The notes beneath the pieces are model-generated. The model ran no database searches. It was not told the DNA's origin and saw only the letters and a program-made list of their open reading frames with translations. Shown here one piece after another: positions 22,992 through 32,970 of a DNA stretch of 37,031 bases; the first letter of the stretch is position 1, and every line of letters begins with the position of its first letter. The DNA comes from Rhodocollybia butyracea (Eukaryota; Basidiomycota; Agaricomycetes; Agaricales; Omphalotaceae): the NCBI GenBank assembly GCA_015501585.1, contig JADNRY010000586.1:1-37031 (forward strand), written 5' to 3'. The translations under genes and the position numbers were made by a program.

Positions 22992-24635
22992 CTACATTCC
23001 TGCTGCCTTCACCTTCTGCCCCTTCTGCCCCAACCACTCCTCCCACCACTCCTCAAACCCGCCGACCCCCATCTCAACCCCCAGATCCTCCGTCTCCTTC
23101 GTATACAACTGACAATCCCGCGGCCGTGTCGTGCCTGCGTCACCTTTCGGCGCCTCTGCATCGGGCACGATGTGCGCATGCGGGAGCGCGAGGATCTTGG
23201 CGAAGACGAGGCAGATTTCGTATTTGGTGAAGGGCTCGGGGGAGGAGTAGTGTAGGATTGGAGGGAGGGGGGAGGGGTGGGCTGGTGATGAGAATGATCA
23301 GGTGTGCGAGATAGAGGGATAGGATGAGATGGAAGATGGATTAGGAAGATAGGATAGATGGTAGGATGAAATGGATAGGATGGATAGGATGGATAGGATG
23401 GATAGGATAGATAGGATGAAATAGAACATTGAGTAGGATAGATAGGATAAGACGGATAGACGGATAGGATAGATGATAGATAAGATGAGATGAGAAAACC
23501 ACGAAAAGAATCCTGAAACCAAGGAGAGGGACGCACCAGCAAGCCTCACCAAAAACCCCGCGATATCAACGACGTTGGTAGGAAACCGTGTCGCGTAATG
23601 ATCCATCTTGTATTGTTTACCGGATTGGTCTTGCACGATGTCGAGGAGGATATTTATCGCTGAATCGGAGTTTTTGGGAGCTGGTCCGTATCTGTTGGTC
23701 GGGGAAGGAAAGGATAAGGAAGGTGAGCGAAAGAAAAGCGAAAGGAAGGAAAGAATATCAGAATTAAGGAGCGATGAAAGATTTCGATGAAGGACAGTAC
23801 TGCGAGAACGAGCGAAAGGTGGACACATACAAAACAGGAACCCTCAAAACAACCACCTTCGCTCCATTCACCGCTAGCACGGCTTCTTCTCCGTCCCGTT
23901 TTGTGCGCCCGTATAGCTGGAGAGGGTTTGTTTTTGCAGAAGGCGTGTATGGCGGGGAGGTTCCGTCGAATACGTAGTCTGCGCGTGGGTCGTAGGTGAC
24001 GATGGGTTATTTTGAAGTTGGAGGAGATTGGAGGAGACGTACCGGTAGAGATGTACACGAGTGTGTATTTCAGTTTTTTGGCTAGGGCGGCGAGGTGGCC
24101 TGGGACGCTAACGTTGAGCTGGGTAACGTGTGATTATATAGCAATAAAGGATTTTGGGTTTTTGGGTATTAGTGACGATGAGAGTTTCGCGTGGATGTAC
24201 AATCACCTTTTGAGTGCCTTCGGGATCCTAATAGATCGAAATACAAGTTGAAGTATAAGCTTTTTGGTCACATATTATCAATGTATGTGCATACCTTTTC
24301 AGCAACATCTGGTCGTCGTTCTGCAGCGCAGTGTATCACCCCTGTAGACCAAGTTTATATCGATCTTTCTCAAACAAAGGCACGCACAATTCGGCTTAAA
24401 CTCTGTGAAAACCTTTTCTACTTGCTGCGTATCGGTCAGATCTAAGCGCTGCCAGTGTTCGCCTGTACGAGTATGCGATAAAGCTAGAACTTGGTTGTTG
24501 TGGTTATTATTGAGGAAAGCTTGGTGTACGGCTGAGCCGAGGACTCCTGAAGCGCCTGTACATATGCATGTTCTGTTAGTCTTTTCTGGATCTTTTGTTT
24601 TTGGCTGTAGTTTTACCGGTTATGATTATCTTCAT
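22992..24635 (-). CDS. RmlD/MAT2B-like NAD(P)-binding protein (extended SDR fold)
   Basis: Relatives include dTDP-4-dehydrorhamnose reductase and the regulatory beta subunit of methionine adenosyltransferase (MAT2B); in fungi the exact role is usually unassigned. Eight exons can be joined. The first (24617-24635) is only 19 nt and encodes MKIIIT, so the dinucleotide-binding TGASGVLG motif is split by an intron. Further landmarks are VIHCAAERRPDVAEK, a 21-nt micro-exon DPEGTQK (24207-24227), YISTDYVFDGTSPPY, the YxxxK-type YGRTK, HYATRFPTNVVDIA and a closing RPRDCQLYTKETEDLG. Stop TAG is at 22992-22994. The last intron (23282-23536) holds a GGATA-rich simple repeat. The start is fixed by the invariant beta-strand before the glycine motif. 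It is divergent from LSM8, with 84 bp between start codons. The frame is intact. Confidence 0.88.
23330..23480. repeat. GGATA/GGATG simple repeat inside an intron
   Basis: Repeated TAGGATGGA and TAGGATAGA units fill most of the last intron of the MAT2B-like gene, which explains its length (255 nt against about 50-90 nt for most others). Confidence 0.85.
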
Positions 24636-24719
24636 CGTAGTTGAATAGATAAAGTTTGGTATGACGTTTTTGATCACGCTTACTCGGTACGCTACGCTAA
24701 CCCTTTCCTCCTGCCTCCC
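24636..24719. promoter_or_regulatory. 84-bp divergent promoter shared by MAT2B-like gene and LSM8
   Basis: The two start codons face away from each other with only 84 bp between them, so both leaders and core promoters must fit here or overlap the genes. It ends in a pyrimidine-rich CCCTTTCCTCCTGCCTCCC tract just before the LSM8 ATG. Co-regulation is an inference. Confidence 0.6.
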
Positions 24720-25313
24720 ATGTCAAGCCTGCAAGGCTACGTTGATAGTGAGATTTCTCGATTTTCATTTCATTATTTCTCATGAATTCTCATTGATAAC
24801 AACCAGGGCGCGTTCTGCTCATTTTACAAGATGGACGAGCGATTGTGGTTTGTTGGTTTCTCGTTGGTTTTGTTGCGGTTCCTAGAATTGATGATTGCTT
24901 TTGTTTTTATAGGGAGTAATGGCAGGATTCGACCAGAAATCGAATGTGGTATTATCGGATTCGAAAGAAAGAGTGTATAGTATGGAAGAAGGCGTTGAAG
25001 AGATACCGTTGGGGTTGTATCTCGTGAAAGGAGATATGATGTGCGTTTTTTTCCCCTTGTTTTTTACCTGATAATAATCTGGCTGTGTAGTATCCTCATA
25101 GGCGAACTAGACGAAACACTAGACCAAGCCGTGGATCTATCGTCCATACGAGCAGAGCCGTTACGCCAATACGGTATTAAAAGAAAAGTAACGCATGGCT
25201 CAGCGAATATCACAAAAAGGATTAGAGCTCGCAGCTCTTCTTTGCGCACAAGCTCGCCGTTGGCTACGGGCTACAGGCTGTCGGACGCGTCGGTTGGACT
25301 CGAGCTGGGTTGA
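24720..25313 (+). CDS. LSM8: LSM8, U6 snRNA-binding Sm-like protein, with shifted C-terminus
   Basis: LSM8 is the subunit that makes the Lsm2-8 ring nuclear; the ring binds the 3' end of U6 snRNA. Four exons (24720-24747, 24807-24847, 24913-25040, 25091-25313) join in phase. Sm motif 1 is seen as VLLILQDGRAIVGVMAGFD with KSNVVLSDSKERV, and Sm motif 2 as GLYLVKGDMIILIGELDE. As read, the protein is 139 residues, well beyond the usual ~95-100. The homology ends at RAEPL near 25163, after which an Arg/Ser-rich tail of about 49 residues follows. In the next frame PIRY and a stop (25166-25180) would end the protein at about 95 residues. A single missing base near 25164 explains this; see findings. 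Confidence 0.9.
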
Positions 25314-25770
25314 AAGGAAATGATAAATGGTATTGGACCTTGGTACCACGCACTGTAAATTTACAACTAGTTGAGTCTACGCCGAGCTTTGTACTCGGCA
25401 ACGTTTGTACTGTTTTTCTCATGGCGGTGTCTCGTACCCGTTATACTCGTCGTTATTCCGACTTTGTTTCACCAAGTTCCGAGTCCTAGAAGAACTAGTA
25501 AAAAATCCCTATTACTTGAACGGCAATATCCGTCCGTCCGCAATCAACTTTCCGTTTTTTTTCGGCAACGCCATCTTTCCTCCTGACTTCCACTTCCCGC
25601 TCTTTCAGGATTTGTTTTCTTCGACGAAAGGATCATCTACTGACTGCTGTCGTTGTAAGTCGTCCACAAAAAAAGTATAACGTATATTCGACTAAAAAAA
25701 AATCTATATCAACTAGCTTTATATCGTAACTTACATTACCCCTTTCGACATCTCTCTCTCTCTTACCACG
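25314..25770. other. Spacer between LSM8 and the TPT transporter
   Basis: Contains the LSM8 3' flank and the transporter promoter. Just before the transporter ATG there is a pyrimidine tract with a TCTCTCTCTC microsatellite (about 25751-25763), common upstream of fungal genes. No gene is seen. Confidence 0.6.
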
Positions 25771-27169
25771 ATGTCGTCCTCTCCTCAAGATGAAAAGGAC
25801 ATCAAGCTAGAGGTCGTCGAGAGTAATCAACCCGTCGAGAACAACATGGATGAGCTCGACATAGACGACAGCGAACGCGCTTCCATGCTTCCTTCCCCCG
25901 CCGTCGCCCAGACCCTAGACAGCCAAAACCGAAGCTCACAGCGACCATTATAATTCCTATATGGATTGTCCTCAGCTCCTCGGTTATCATATACAACAAC
26001 TACCTCTACAACAACCTCAACTTCCGCTATCCCGTCTTCACAGTTACCTGGCATCTTACTTTTGCAGTACGTCCAACAACCTTCGAGTTCCTTTCCCAGT
26101 CCTAAAAACCTCTTTTAAATTTTAACAGGCAATAGGAACCCGCGTGCTCCAGCGCAACAACACGGTTACTAGACGGCACCAAGGACGTCAGCATGTCGAA
26201 AGACATGTTCCTCAAATCCATCCTCCCCATCGGCTTCCTCTTCAGCGGCAGCCTCATCCTCAGCAACATGGCGTATCTTTACCTCAGCGTCTCGTACATT
26301 CAAATGCTCAAGGTCAGTCACCGTTCAGTCCGCCACCCATAGCATCTGTCAATATCATTTCCTTCCCTATGCCGAGAAAGAAAAAACGTGGTACTGATCT
26401 ATTCATCCATCTATTCATCTATCCCATTCTATCTATAGGCCTTCAACGCCGTCGCCGTCCTCATCATCTCCTGGGTCTTCCGCTTATCAGAACCCAACCG
26501 CAAGCTCGCCTTCATCGTCCTCATGATCTCCTCCGGCGTCGCCGTCGCATCAGGCGGCGAGCTCAAGTTCAACCTCTTCGGGTTCATCGTGCAGGCGGCG
26601 GCAGTAGCGGCAAGTGTCTTTACTTTTTTTGCTTTCCCGGGTTTTAATAGCTAATTAGCTTAATTCTTTGCTTGTCACTTTAGTTCGAAGCCTCGCGTCT
26701 CGTCATGATCCAGATCCTGCTGCACGGGCTGAAGATGGACCCGCTGGTGTCGCTGCACTACTACGCGCCCGTGTGCGCGTTCCTCAACCTCTTCGCGATC
26801 CCCTTCACCGAGGGCCTCGCCCGTTCTACGAGCTCGCACGTCTTGGGCCCTTATCCTCATCTCGAACGCCGCGGTCGCGTTTTTGCTGAACATTGCGGCG
26901 GTGTTTTTGGTGGGCGTGGGCAGCGGCTTGGTGTTGACGCTGACGGGGGTGTTTAAGGATATCTTGCTGATTACGGGGTCGACGGTGTTTTTTGGAAGTA
27001 CGGTTACGCTGATACAGGTGTTTGGTGGGTGTTTTTTTCTTGGTTTCTTGGCCTTCTTGGCTTTGAGATGCTGGTTGTGTTTCTGTTTCTGACCCGTTCG
27101 CGCGCGTTTGTAGGTTACAGCATCGCACTGGGCGGCCTCCTTCTGTTCAAGTTGACTGGCGGCAAGTAA
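25771..27169 (+). CDS. TPT-family nucleotide-sugar/phosphate-sugar transporter, four one-base shifts
   Basis: Drug/metabolite superfamily transporter, TPT family, expected in Golgi or ER membranes with about ten membrane segments. Exons are 25771-26066, 26129-26312, 26439-26609, 26684-27024 and 27114-27169, ending in a Lys-rich GGK tail. Family blocks are visible: IWIVLSSSVIIYNNYLY, NLNFRYPVF, SKDMFLKSILPIGFLFSGS, YLYLSVSYIQMLKAFN, RLSEPNRKLAFIVLM, ASRLVMIQILLHG, SLHYYAPVCAF and GVFKDILLITGS. The third intron starts with GC (26610-26683). To keep these blocks in one frame a base must be added near 25925-25928 (A-run), removed near 26154, and added in C-runs at 26820-26822 and 26848-26850. Exon lengths support exactly these corrections at every splice junction. 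The substrate cannot be told from sequence. Confidence 0.88.
26610..26683 (+). other. GC-AG intron in the TPT transporter
   Basis: The donor is GCAAGT directly after the GTAGCG codons and the acceptor is TTTAG. Splicing here keeps phase 0 and joins AAAVA to FEASRLV; the nearby GT (GTGTCT) would break the frame. Confidence 0.7.
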
Positions 27170-28712
27170 TGGGATAACGGGATATCGAGATATCGAATAT
27201 CACCATATTCTGATATCGTCGCATTCTGGTATCGTCGCATTCACGGTTACGATCATGGGTTATCATGGCTGTTACGCGCTACTACATACTTACAACTTAC
27301 ATGCAAGGGAACGGATTCTGTAAACTGCTCTATCACACATCTCTACTATCATATTATTCTTCTCTGGGGGTTCTAGGGGGTTACAACGGGGGGCGATAGA
27401 TAGATTATCGGAAATCGGATTTTTTTGTTTTCTTTTTTTTTTTTTTACAAAAAGTGCCTAGATAACCTCTTTTGTCCCCCAGTGGTTGTAATTAATGATT
27501 ATCTCTTTTAATGCTGTCGTCGAGTACCTTTTTCGTACTCGTACTTGGTAGAGTGGTTATGTTATTTATTTATACGGAATATACGGAACGGGGTAATGAA
27601 ATGATGTTTTGAGGATAGGATGTTAGGTGCCGATTTCCGTTGTTGCCGGGATGAGTGGGATGAGGTAGGATGGTGGGGTTGAGTCTTCGTCGGAGGATAC
27701 GATTATCCATATACCGTTTACACCGTTACAAAGAAGCTCAGCGTCCAAGGTATACAGATGACATCCTCGAGCTATTGAAAGCTATGGTCCTGGGTTCGCA
27801 TGACCTTAATTTACGTCCTGTTAAGGTATCATTGCGATTGGTTCGAACGCTTAACACCACGGATAAGCAAAAATTTCGACATGGTTGAGGTCACCAGTGC
27901 TAGTTGCGGTTGCGGTTGCGGGTAAGTGATACTTAGCTTCGAGATGATCGAGGTCACCAGTGCTAGTCAGTGGCGGCTATACAACTCTACATGAGTACTT
28001 CTTTAGCAGTTGAGGTGACTTGAGGGGTGACAGAAGAAGATTTCGCGAACCGAACAAGCATGTAAGGGGCTAAGAATATTCTTGGGTCCATTGAGATATG
28101 AGATATGGAGATATTCTTGGAAGAGGCTTGGAAGTGGATATTGGGCGTTGAATGATTTTGAACATTTGGAGCGTTGACCGTCGTGGCTGAGCCGTGCGGC
28201 CGGTGAGTTCCATGATTTTGCTGGTTCCTTTGATTCATCTGTATGGCAATGTATAGCTGTGTATAGTCCGAGATAATCCGTCGAGCCTTCAGTCGGGTTA
28301 CTTACAGCGGTGCAGATTCGGATCAGTTATCGGATATATGGTGGTACTTACACCATTCGGATCAAGTACATAGTCCTGAACTTGTGAGGTTTCCGAGTTT
28401 AGTATGCATCAGGTATGCATCGAGCGAAAGGGTAAAAAGAGGGAAAAAAGCAAAGCTGCTTGTGCCAAAGAATTCGTTGCAAGTTCAACGTAGACGTACG
28501 ACAAATCAGAGTCGGGGACTGCCGCGCTCTGCACGGCGTTACGGATTTATCTAGAGGCCAGCGACACTATCGATGGTCGCGTTGATCTAGATGATTATAC
28601 AGGTTATTATTTCTTGTTATTTCTTCTAACCTAAGGAGTGAGCAAAAACCCGGACACTATGAAAGAAATATTCGTACGAACCGGAATTGCGACGGATACA
28701 GAAACCACGACA
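27170..28712. other. Spacer between the transporter and the N1/P cluster
   Basis: About 1.5 kb without a supported gene. Contains GATATCG-type short repeats (about 27181-27240), a 27-nt T-rich tract (27420-27447), and an 18-bp direct repeat GAGGTCACCAGTGCTAGT at 27887-27904 and 27950-27967. The last ~300 bp (from about 28390) recur around 29985-30110 and belong to the duplicated cluster. Confidence 0.55.
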
Positions 28713-29765
28713 TTATGGACTATATAGTTTCCTTAAGTCTTCGAGCCAATCGTCCGTGTCATCATCCAGGAGGTCGAAACTTTTCTCGCCCTACCACATC
28801 GGTCAGTTAAGTTGGCTGGACGGAGATCACGTTGGTCAGTTCATCTTACCCAGGACGTTAGGATCGCCTCGATGAGGTCTGGGAAAGGTTTGTACACTAC
28901 ACGACGTCCATACTCGATATTCGATACCACATATTTGACGACTGATGAAATCTGGAAGGAGGCACGTCCGAGTTGTCCTTGTTGAGGTGAAGGATGATGA
29001 AAATCCATTCGTATCCATTGCTGACGGCCCCCCAGATCGTGTCTTTCCTGGAGGGACAAGTTTCAGAACGGGAGAACGGGAATACGTATCTCCAGATGGG
29101 GGAAAGGCGTACTAAAAATGCTTCCCGGTGTTGTATAATTTGACAAATGGCTCGAGGGATGTTATCTTCTAGCTCGCCACTCTTGGCTTCAGTTATGAAG
29201 AGGCCTGTGCCGAAGAGCTGCGCTGTGGGGATCTGAGGATCTTCGCGGTACGCAGCTTGAGAAGGATGAGCACGAGAGGTCTAAGTCTAGTGTTAGCAGA
29301 CGGATTCACCTGCTTGTTCGTGGCTTGTTACGGTCGGTTAAATAGAGTGTGGTAGACGCAGTCGATGAGCTACTGGCGTCTGGAGAACAGGCCTCTGAGA
29401 ACTATTTTCGTCCCTGCTGAGAGCTACGTCTTTGTCCCGTGTGAGCATTGAACATACTCGAAAAATAAACGCCTCGATCCATGGACGGCAAGTTAACGCA
29501 CAGGTCCTTCGAGTACCAAGAGATGCTCATACAAATGGTCTGAGGACCAGAGTTCGTCTTTTCCAAGAAAACTATGGTTTGAGCTGAAGATCGGAGCAAT
29601 ATTCGATTTTCAGGTCGTTGAGGGCTTCGTAGTTTGCGCCAAAAGGGTAAAGCATCCGAAGAGAAAGAGATAGGCATTTAGTTCACGCACCTAGGATCTG
29701 ATTTCCTTAATATACCCTCCAACTCGTTGGAAAAGGCGAAGAATCTTGGATCAGCATTATAATCC
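28713..29765 (-). pseudogene. N1 family copy A, putative PD-(D/E)XK nuclease-like gene (broken)
   Basis: Paralogue of the gene at 30245-31420. Recognisable parts in order are NADPRFFAFSNELEG (~29745), MLYPFGANYEAL (~29645), LYLTD (~29340), PQIPTAQLFGTGLFITEAKSG (~29190), GAVSNGYEWIFIILHLNK (~29000), VVKYVVSN (~28945) and a C-terminal acidic DDDTDDWLED (28740). The block LTD ... ITEAK ... Q has the order of a PD-(D/E)XK nuclease core (an acidic residue, then ExK, then Q). Lesions include an extra base after the EAK block (about 29125), loss of the AG acceptor before MLYPFG, and internal stops. The last intron has a normal GTAAGA donor. Stop TAA is at 28713-28715. Family assignment is motif-level inference only. 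Confidence 0.55.
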
Positions 29766-30244
29766 GTCGCCAGTGAGGTAGGGTAAAGGGTACTACTTGC
29801 TTGTATATCGTGTCGTGACAGTTGAAAAGCGGAATGCACGTGATGTTACTTACGCGTAAACTGAGCTTAGCGGTCACCGGTCACTTTGGGCGTCTTCCCC
29901 TCGTTCATCGAATATGGTGTACTAGTCGGATCTGAAGCTTGAATATTGAAGTGCGGGAGTAGGAATATCACAGAGGAGGTTCCCGAATTTAGTATGCGTC
30001 GAAAAAGCAAAGCTGCTTGTGCCAAAAAAAATCCATTGCAAGTTCAACGTACACGTACGGATTATCTTTTATTATTATTTATGGGTTGGCGACACTACCA
30101 ATGGTCGCGTTGATCTGATGATTATACATGTTATTATTTTTTTCTTATTTCTTCTAACCCAAGGAGTGAGCAAAATCCGGACGCACATGAAAAAAAATAT
30201 TTGTACGAACCGGAATTGCAAGGCATACAGAAACCACGATGTTA
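29766..30244. other. Spacer between N1 copies A and B, with orphan P-type promoter motif
   Basis: Holds the upstream flank of N1 copy A, including a CACGTGATGTTA block (29837) also found upstream of copy B (31523) and an AGCGGTCAC motif (29869-29877), but no P gene follows it. The right part is the 3' flank of N1 copy B, similar to the flank of copy A. Confidence 0.6.
29869..29877 (+). promoter_or_regulatory. AGCGGTCAC motif, orphan copy
   Basis: Same 9-mer that precedes each P start codon, at the equivalent place upstream of N1 copy A. No P coding sequence follows, so the P member of this pair was lost or never present. Confidence 0.45.
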
Positions 30245-31420
30245 CTACTCGGCTTTCTCGAACCAATCATCGTCATCGAGGGAGTCGAAACTTTTCTCGC
30301 CCTACCACAACGGCCAGTAAGTTGGCTGGACGAGTAAATGATTAGGATCCCCGCGATAAGATCTGGCCAGGGTTTGTCCACTTCGTTGTTCGAAACCACA
30401 TATTTGACGACTGATGAAGTCTGGAAGGAAGCGCCGTCGCTGTCCTTGTTGAGGTGAAGGATGATGAAAATCCATTCGTTTCCATTGCTGACGGCCCCGC
30501 GGATCGTGTCTTTCCTGGAGGAACTTTCAGAACGTATCTCTGAGAGATGAAAGGAGAAAGAGGCGTACCCATAGTACTTGCCGGTGTTGTATAATTGACA
30601 AACGGCTTGAGGAATGTTATCTTCTATCCAGCCGCTCTTGGCTTCAGTGATAAAGAGGCCTGTGCCAAAGAGCCGCGCTGTGGGGATCTGAGGATCTTTG
30701 CGGTACGCGTCTTGAGGAGGATGAGCACGAGAGGTCTAAGTCTAGTGATAGCAGATGGAGTCACCTGCTTGTTTGTGGGTTGTGATGACAACTACATAGT
30801 CGGTTAAATAGAGTGGGGTAGACGCAGTCAATGAGCTGCTGGCGTCTGGAGATCCGCCACCTGGAGAACCGGCCTCTGGATAACTATTTTCGTCCCTGCT
30901 GAAACCCGTGTCTTTGTCCCGTGCGAGCATTGAACATACTCGAGAAATAAACGCTTGATTCCAATATAGACGGCAATGTTTACCTGTTGGCTGGCGATGG
31001 CATCAGCATTAAGTAAAACCAGTCAACGGGTGAGTGGACTCACAACTTTACGCACATGTCCTTCGAGGAACAAGAGATGTTCATAAAAATGGTCTGAGGA
31101 CCAGAGTTCGTTTTTTCCTAGAAATCTACTTTTTTGAAGGCGTTGATCGAACGATTTGAGCTGGAGATGGGAGTGATGGACAATTTTCAGTTTCCTGAGT
31201 GTTTCGAAGCTTGCGCCAAAGGGGTAGAGCATCTAAAGGGGAGGATATAGGGTTAATTCCATACGTATGCACCATTTCACGTACTCGAGGTCCTTCCATG
31301 GCAGGATTTAATTTTCTGTGCAAATCCACCAGCTCGTTGTAGAGAGTGAAGAAGGTTGGATCGGCGTTGGCCTCGCCAGTGTCGTCTATGTTATGGGACG
31401 ACCGTGAATCTTCTTCAGCT
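30245..31420 (-). CDS. N1 family copy B, putative PD-(D/E)XK nuclease-like protein
   Basis: A multi-exon gene whose exact structure I cannot settle. Coding blocks in order are NADPTFFTLYNELVDLHRKL (~31360), MLYPFGASFETLRKLKI (~31230), LWSSDHFYEHLLFLEGHVRK (~31090), a Pro/Ser/Gly-rich linker, YLTDYVVVITTHKQ (~30800), PQIPTARLFGTGLFITEAKSG (30637-30690), IPQAVCQLYNTGKYYG (~30600), GAVSNGNEWIFIILHLNK (~30490), VVKYVVSNNEVDKPWPDLIAGI (~30390) and an acidic DDDDWFEKAE end at TAG 30245-30247. LTDY, then EAK, then QAVCQLY fits motifs II, III and the following Gln of PD-(D/E)XK enzymes. The join between ~31040 and ~30930 is unclear and may hide a shift. The last intron has lost the donor seen in copy A. 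It is head-to-head with P1. Confidence 0.55.
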
Positions 31421-31580
31421 CTTCACGGACTACGTATAGCTTGGTGTCAGAATTCGTCGCCGTTGAGGGTACTTACTTCAACTTGATATCGAGTCCGAGT
31501 CGTGACAGCTGAGAGTGTGATGCACGTGATGTTATTCACGCGGAATTTGAAATTTAAAACTGAGCAGCGAGTGACTTAGT

Positions 31581-31589
31581 AGCGGTCAC
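31581..31589 (+). promoter_or_regulatory. AGCGGTCAC motif upstream of P1
   Basis: Lies 33 bp before the P1 ATG at 31623. The same 9-mer precedes the P2 start and the P stub start, so it is the best candidate for a shared promoter or leader element. Confidence 0.5.
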
Positions 31590-31622
31590 TTGATATTGTA
31601 TCTTACCCTCACCTCCTTAGCA

Positions 31623-32195
31623 ATGATAGAAGACATTTACCGCGCCTGCCGTCGTCCGAATCCTTCAAAAAGTGTAAGCAATGCTACTCTGAGTCTTACT
31701 ACCTCCTTCATTCCCTCAACAATTGTGTCTCCACAGGAAATTGAAGCTGTAAGCTTTGCAAAATGTACAACGGACAAAGAACTTACTGAAGAATACCGCT
31801 TCGACGTCAGGCGTTGGAAGCTCGATCCCGAATATGCTAAACCACAAAGACTATTCTATGGATTCGGAGTAGATATACAGGACTTTATCGAGTACCACCA
31901 GCGACATCAACTCCCGCCACCACCATCAATGGATAGACGAGCGAATTTGTGGCACGCTATCATGGATGCGGTTATGGATGACTTAAGTGCTCATTGTAAA
32001 TTCGAGCTTAGGCGTATACCACCTCTGTCCCGAAACTACAACTCTATGATTGTTCTCTATAATTCCCACCACATCAGTGTCCAGGAGCTGGAAGATGACG
32101 AAGAGGCAGATGTCATTCGAATCATAACGGAGAGATTCGGGAATACCGTTGCGAGACAGAACGCGCGGTGGTTTCACCCTCTTATGGAGGAATAG
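31623..32195 (+). CDS. P family copy 1, conserved protein of unknown function
   Basis: A single-exon 190-residue protein, intact. The ATG at 31623 was chosen over the in-frame ATG 33 bp upstream because it matches the start and length of P2 (191 residues). Shared blocks with P2 are RPNPSKSV, EEYR, LDPEYAKP, the strongly conserved LFYGFGVDIQDF, a Pro run after HQLP, W-H-IMDAVM-DL, RRI-PLS and QELEDDEEADVIR near the end. It has no signal peptide and no membrane segment. It is acidic near the C-terminus. Many codons differ from P2 only at third positions, which suggests selection on the protein. It is divergent from N1 copy B and may share its promoter. No known domain recognised. Confidence 0.75.
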   Translation: MIEDIYRACRRPNPSKSVSNATLSLTTSFIPSTIVSPQEIEAVSFAKCTTDKELTEEYRFDVRRWKLDPEYAKPQRLFYGFGVDIQDFIEYHQRHQLPPPPSMDRRANLWHAIMDAVMDDLSAHCKFELRRIPPLSRNYNSMIVLYNSHHISVQELEDDEEADVIRIITERFGNTVARQNARWFHPLMEE

Positions 32196-32883
32196 CTTTA
32201 GTTCTTGTGAGTGCTTACTTCTGTCGTTAATATGGAGTGATTAAGACGTTCTTTTCCAGTCTTCTTTGCTTTCTCGGACTCGTTGTCGTGTATTACATCT
32301 GAAATCTGTACAAATCATGAAGACATTCTATGGCTGTGATTTTCTATGATTCTGACCACTGGAGGTGATTATAGGAACATGTTTGCCTCAAAATCCTTAC
32401 ATTATCTGACGCCGTCGTGCCTTTGGGGTAAGTTTACGCCTCGTTCTGGTTGCAAGATGTCTTATGGTTGTGAAAACGCTGGTTCTGGTGGCAATGCAAC
32501 TTTTGATCAGGATCTGATTGTTTAAGAAGAGAATACTCTTGGGTTCACAGTACAACTGTACAACCTTCTGAGTAACCGGTGAGTCTATCGATTTCAGCGT
32601 GGTTTGAGCATATCAAGCGGAACCTCTACGCGTCAACAACAGCTATGAGCTCGGCCGAAGACAGCGTTATAATTCAACATTGGGGAGATTCTGCCAACGA
32701 TCAGGAGCCGCCGATACTTGTGGAGGGCTACACCTATATATCGAGCAACGCCACATAACACGACCATTTGTCTCTTTGACCAATTCAAGTTGAAACGCGC
32801 TGGTTGTTCAAACACGGTGGATCTACTAGCATCTATGGTATCTTAAGACCAAGCACTGTGAGCACTGTGAGTGGGTGAGTAGT

Positions 32884-32892
32884 AGCGGTCAC
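32884..32892 (+). promoter_or_regulatory. AGCGGTCAC motif upstream of the P stub
   Basis: Copy of the 9-mer seen before P1 and P2, here 19 bp before the stub's ATG (32912). Confidence 0.45.
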
Positions 32893-32911
32893 TCGACTTC
32901 CACTACTATCA

Positions 32912-32970
32912 ATGATATCCTGTGCCGAAGACATTTACGTGCCATGACCGCCTCCAGATCCGATGAATAC
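32912..32970 (+). pseudogene. P family stub (copy 3, 5' end only)
   Basis: The sequence starts ATGATATCCTGTGCCGAAGA and continues like the first ~18 codons of P2 (MIS, EDIY, then a P-x-P-x-P stretch) with an early stop. Similarity to P1/P2 ends after about 55 bp. Together with the preceding AGCGGTCAC this is a truncated third member. Confidence 0.5.

Noticed and set aside
23330..23480. Short-period GGATA repeat considered as a CRISPR-like or telomeric array
   Set aside because: There are no spacers and the unit is not a fungal telomere repeat; it is a simple repeat in an intron.
27670..28238. Two frames (plus 27670-27888, minus 27987-28238) left of the N1/P cluster
   Set aside because: No domain, no supported splicing, and they fall in repeat-containing spacer.
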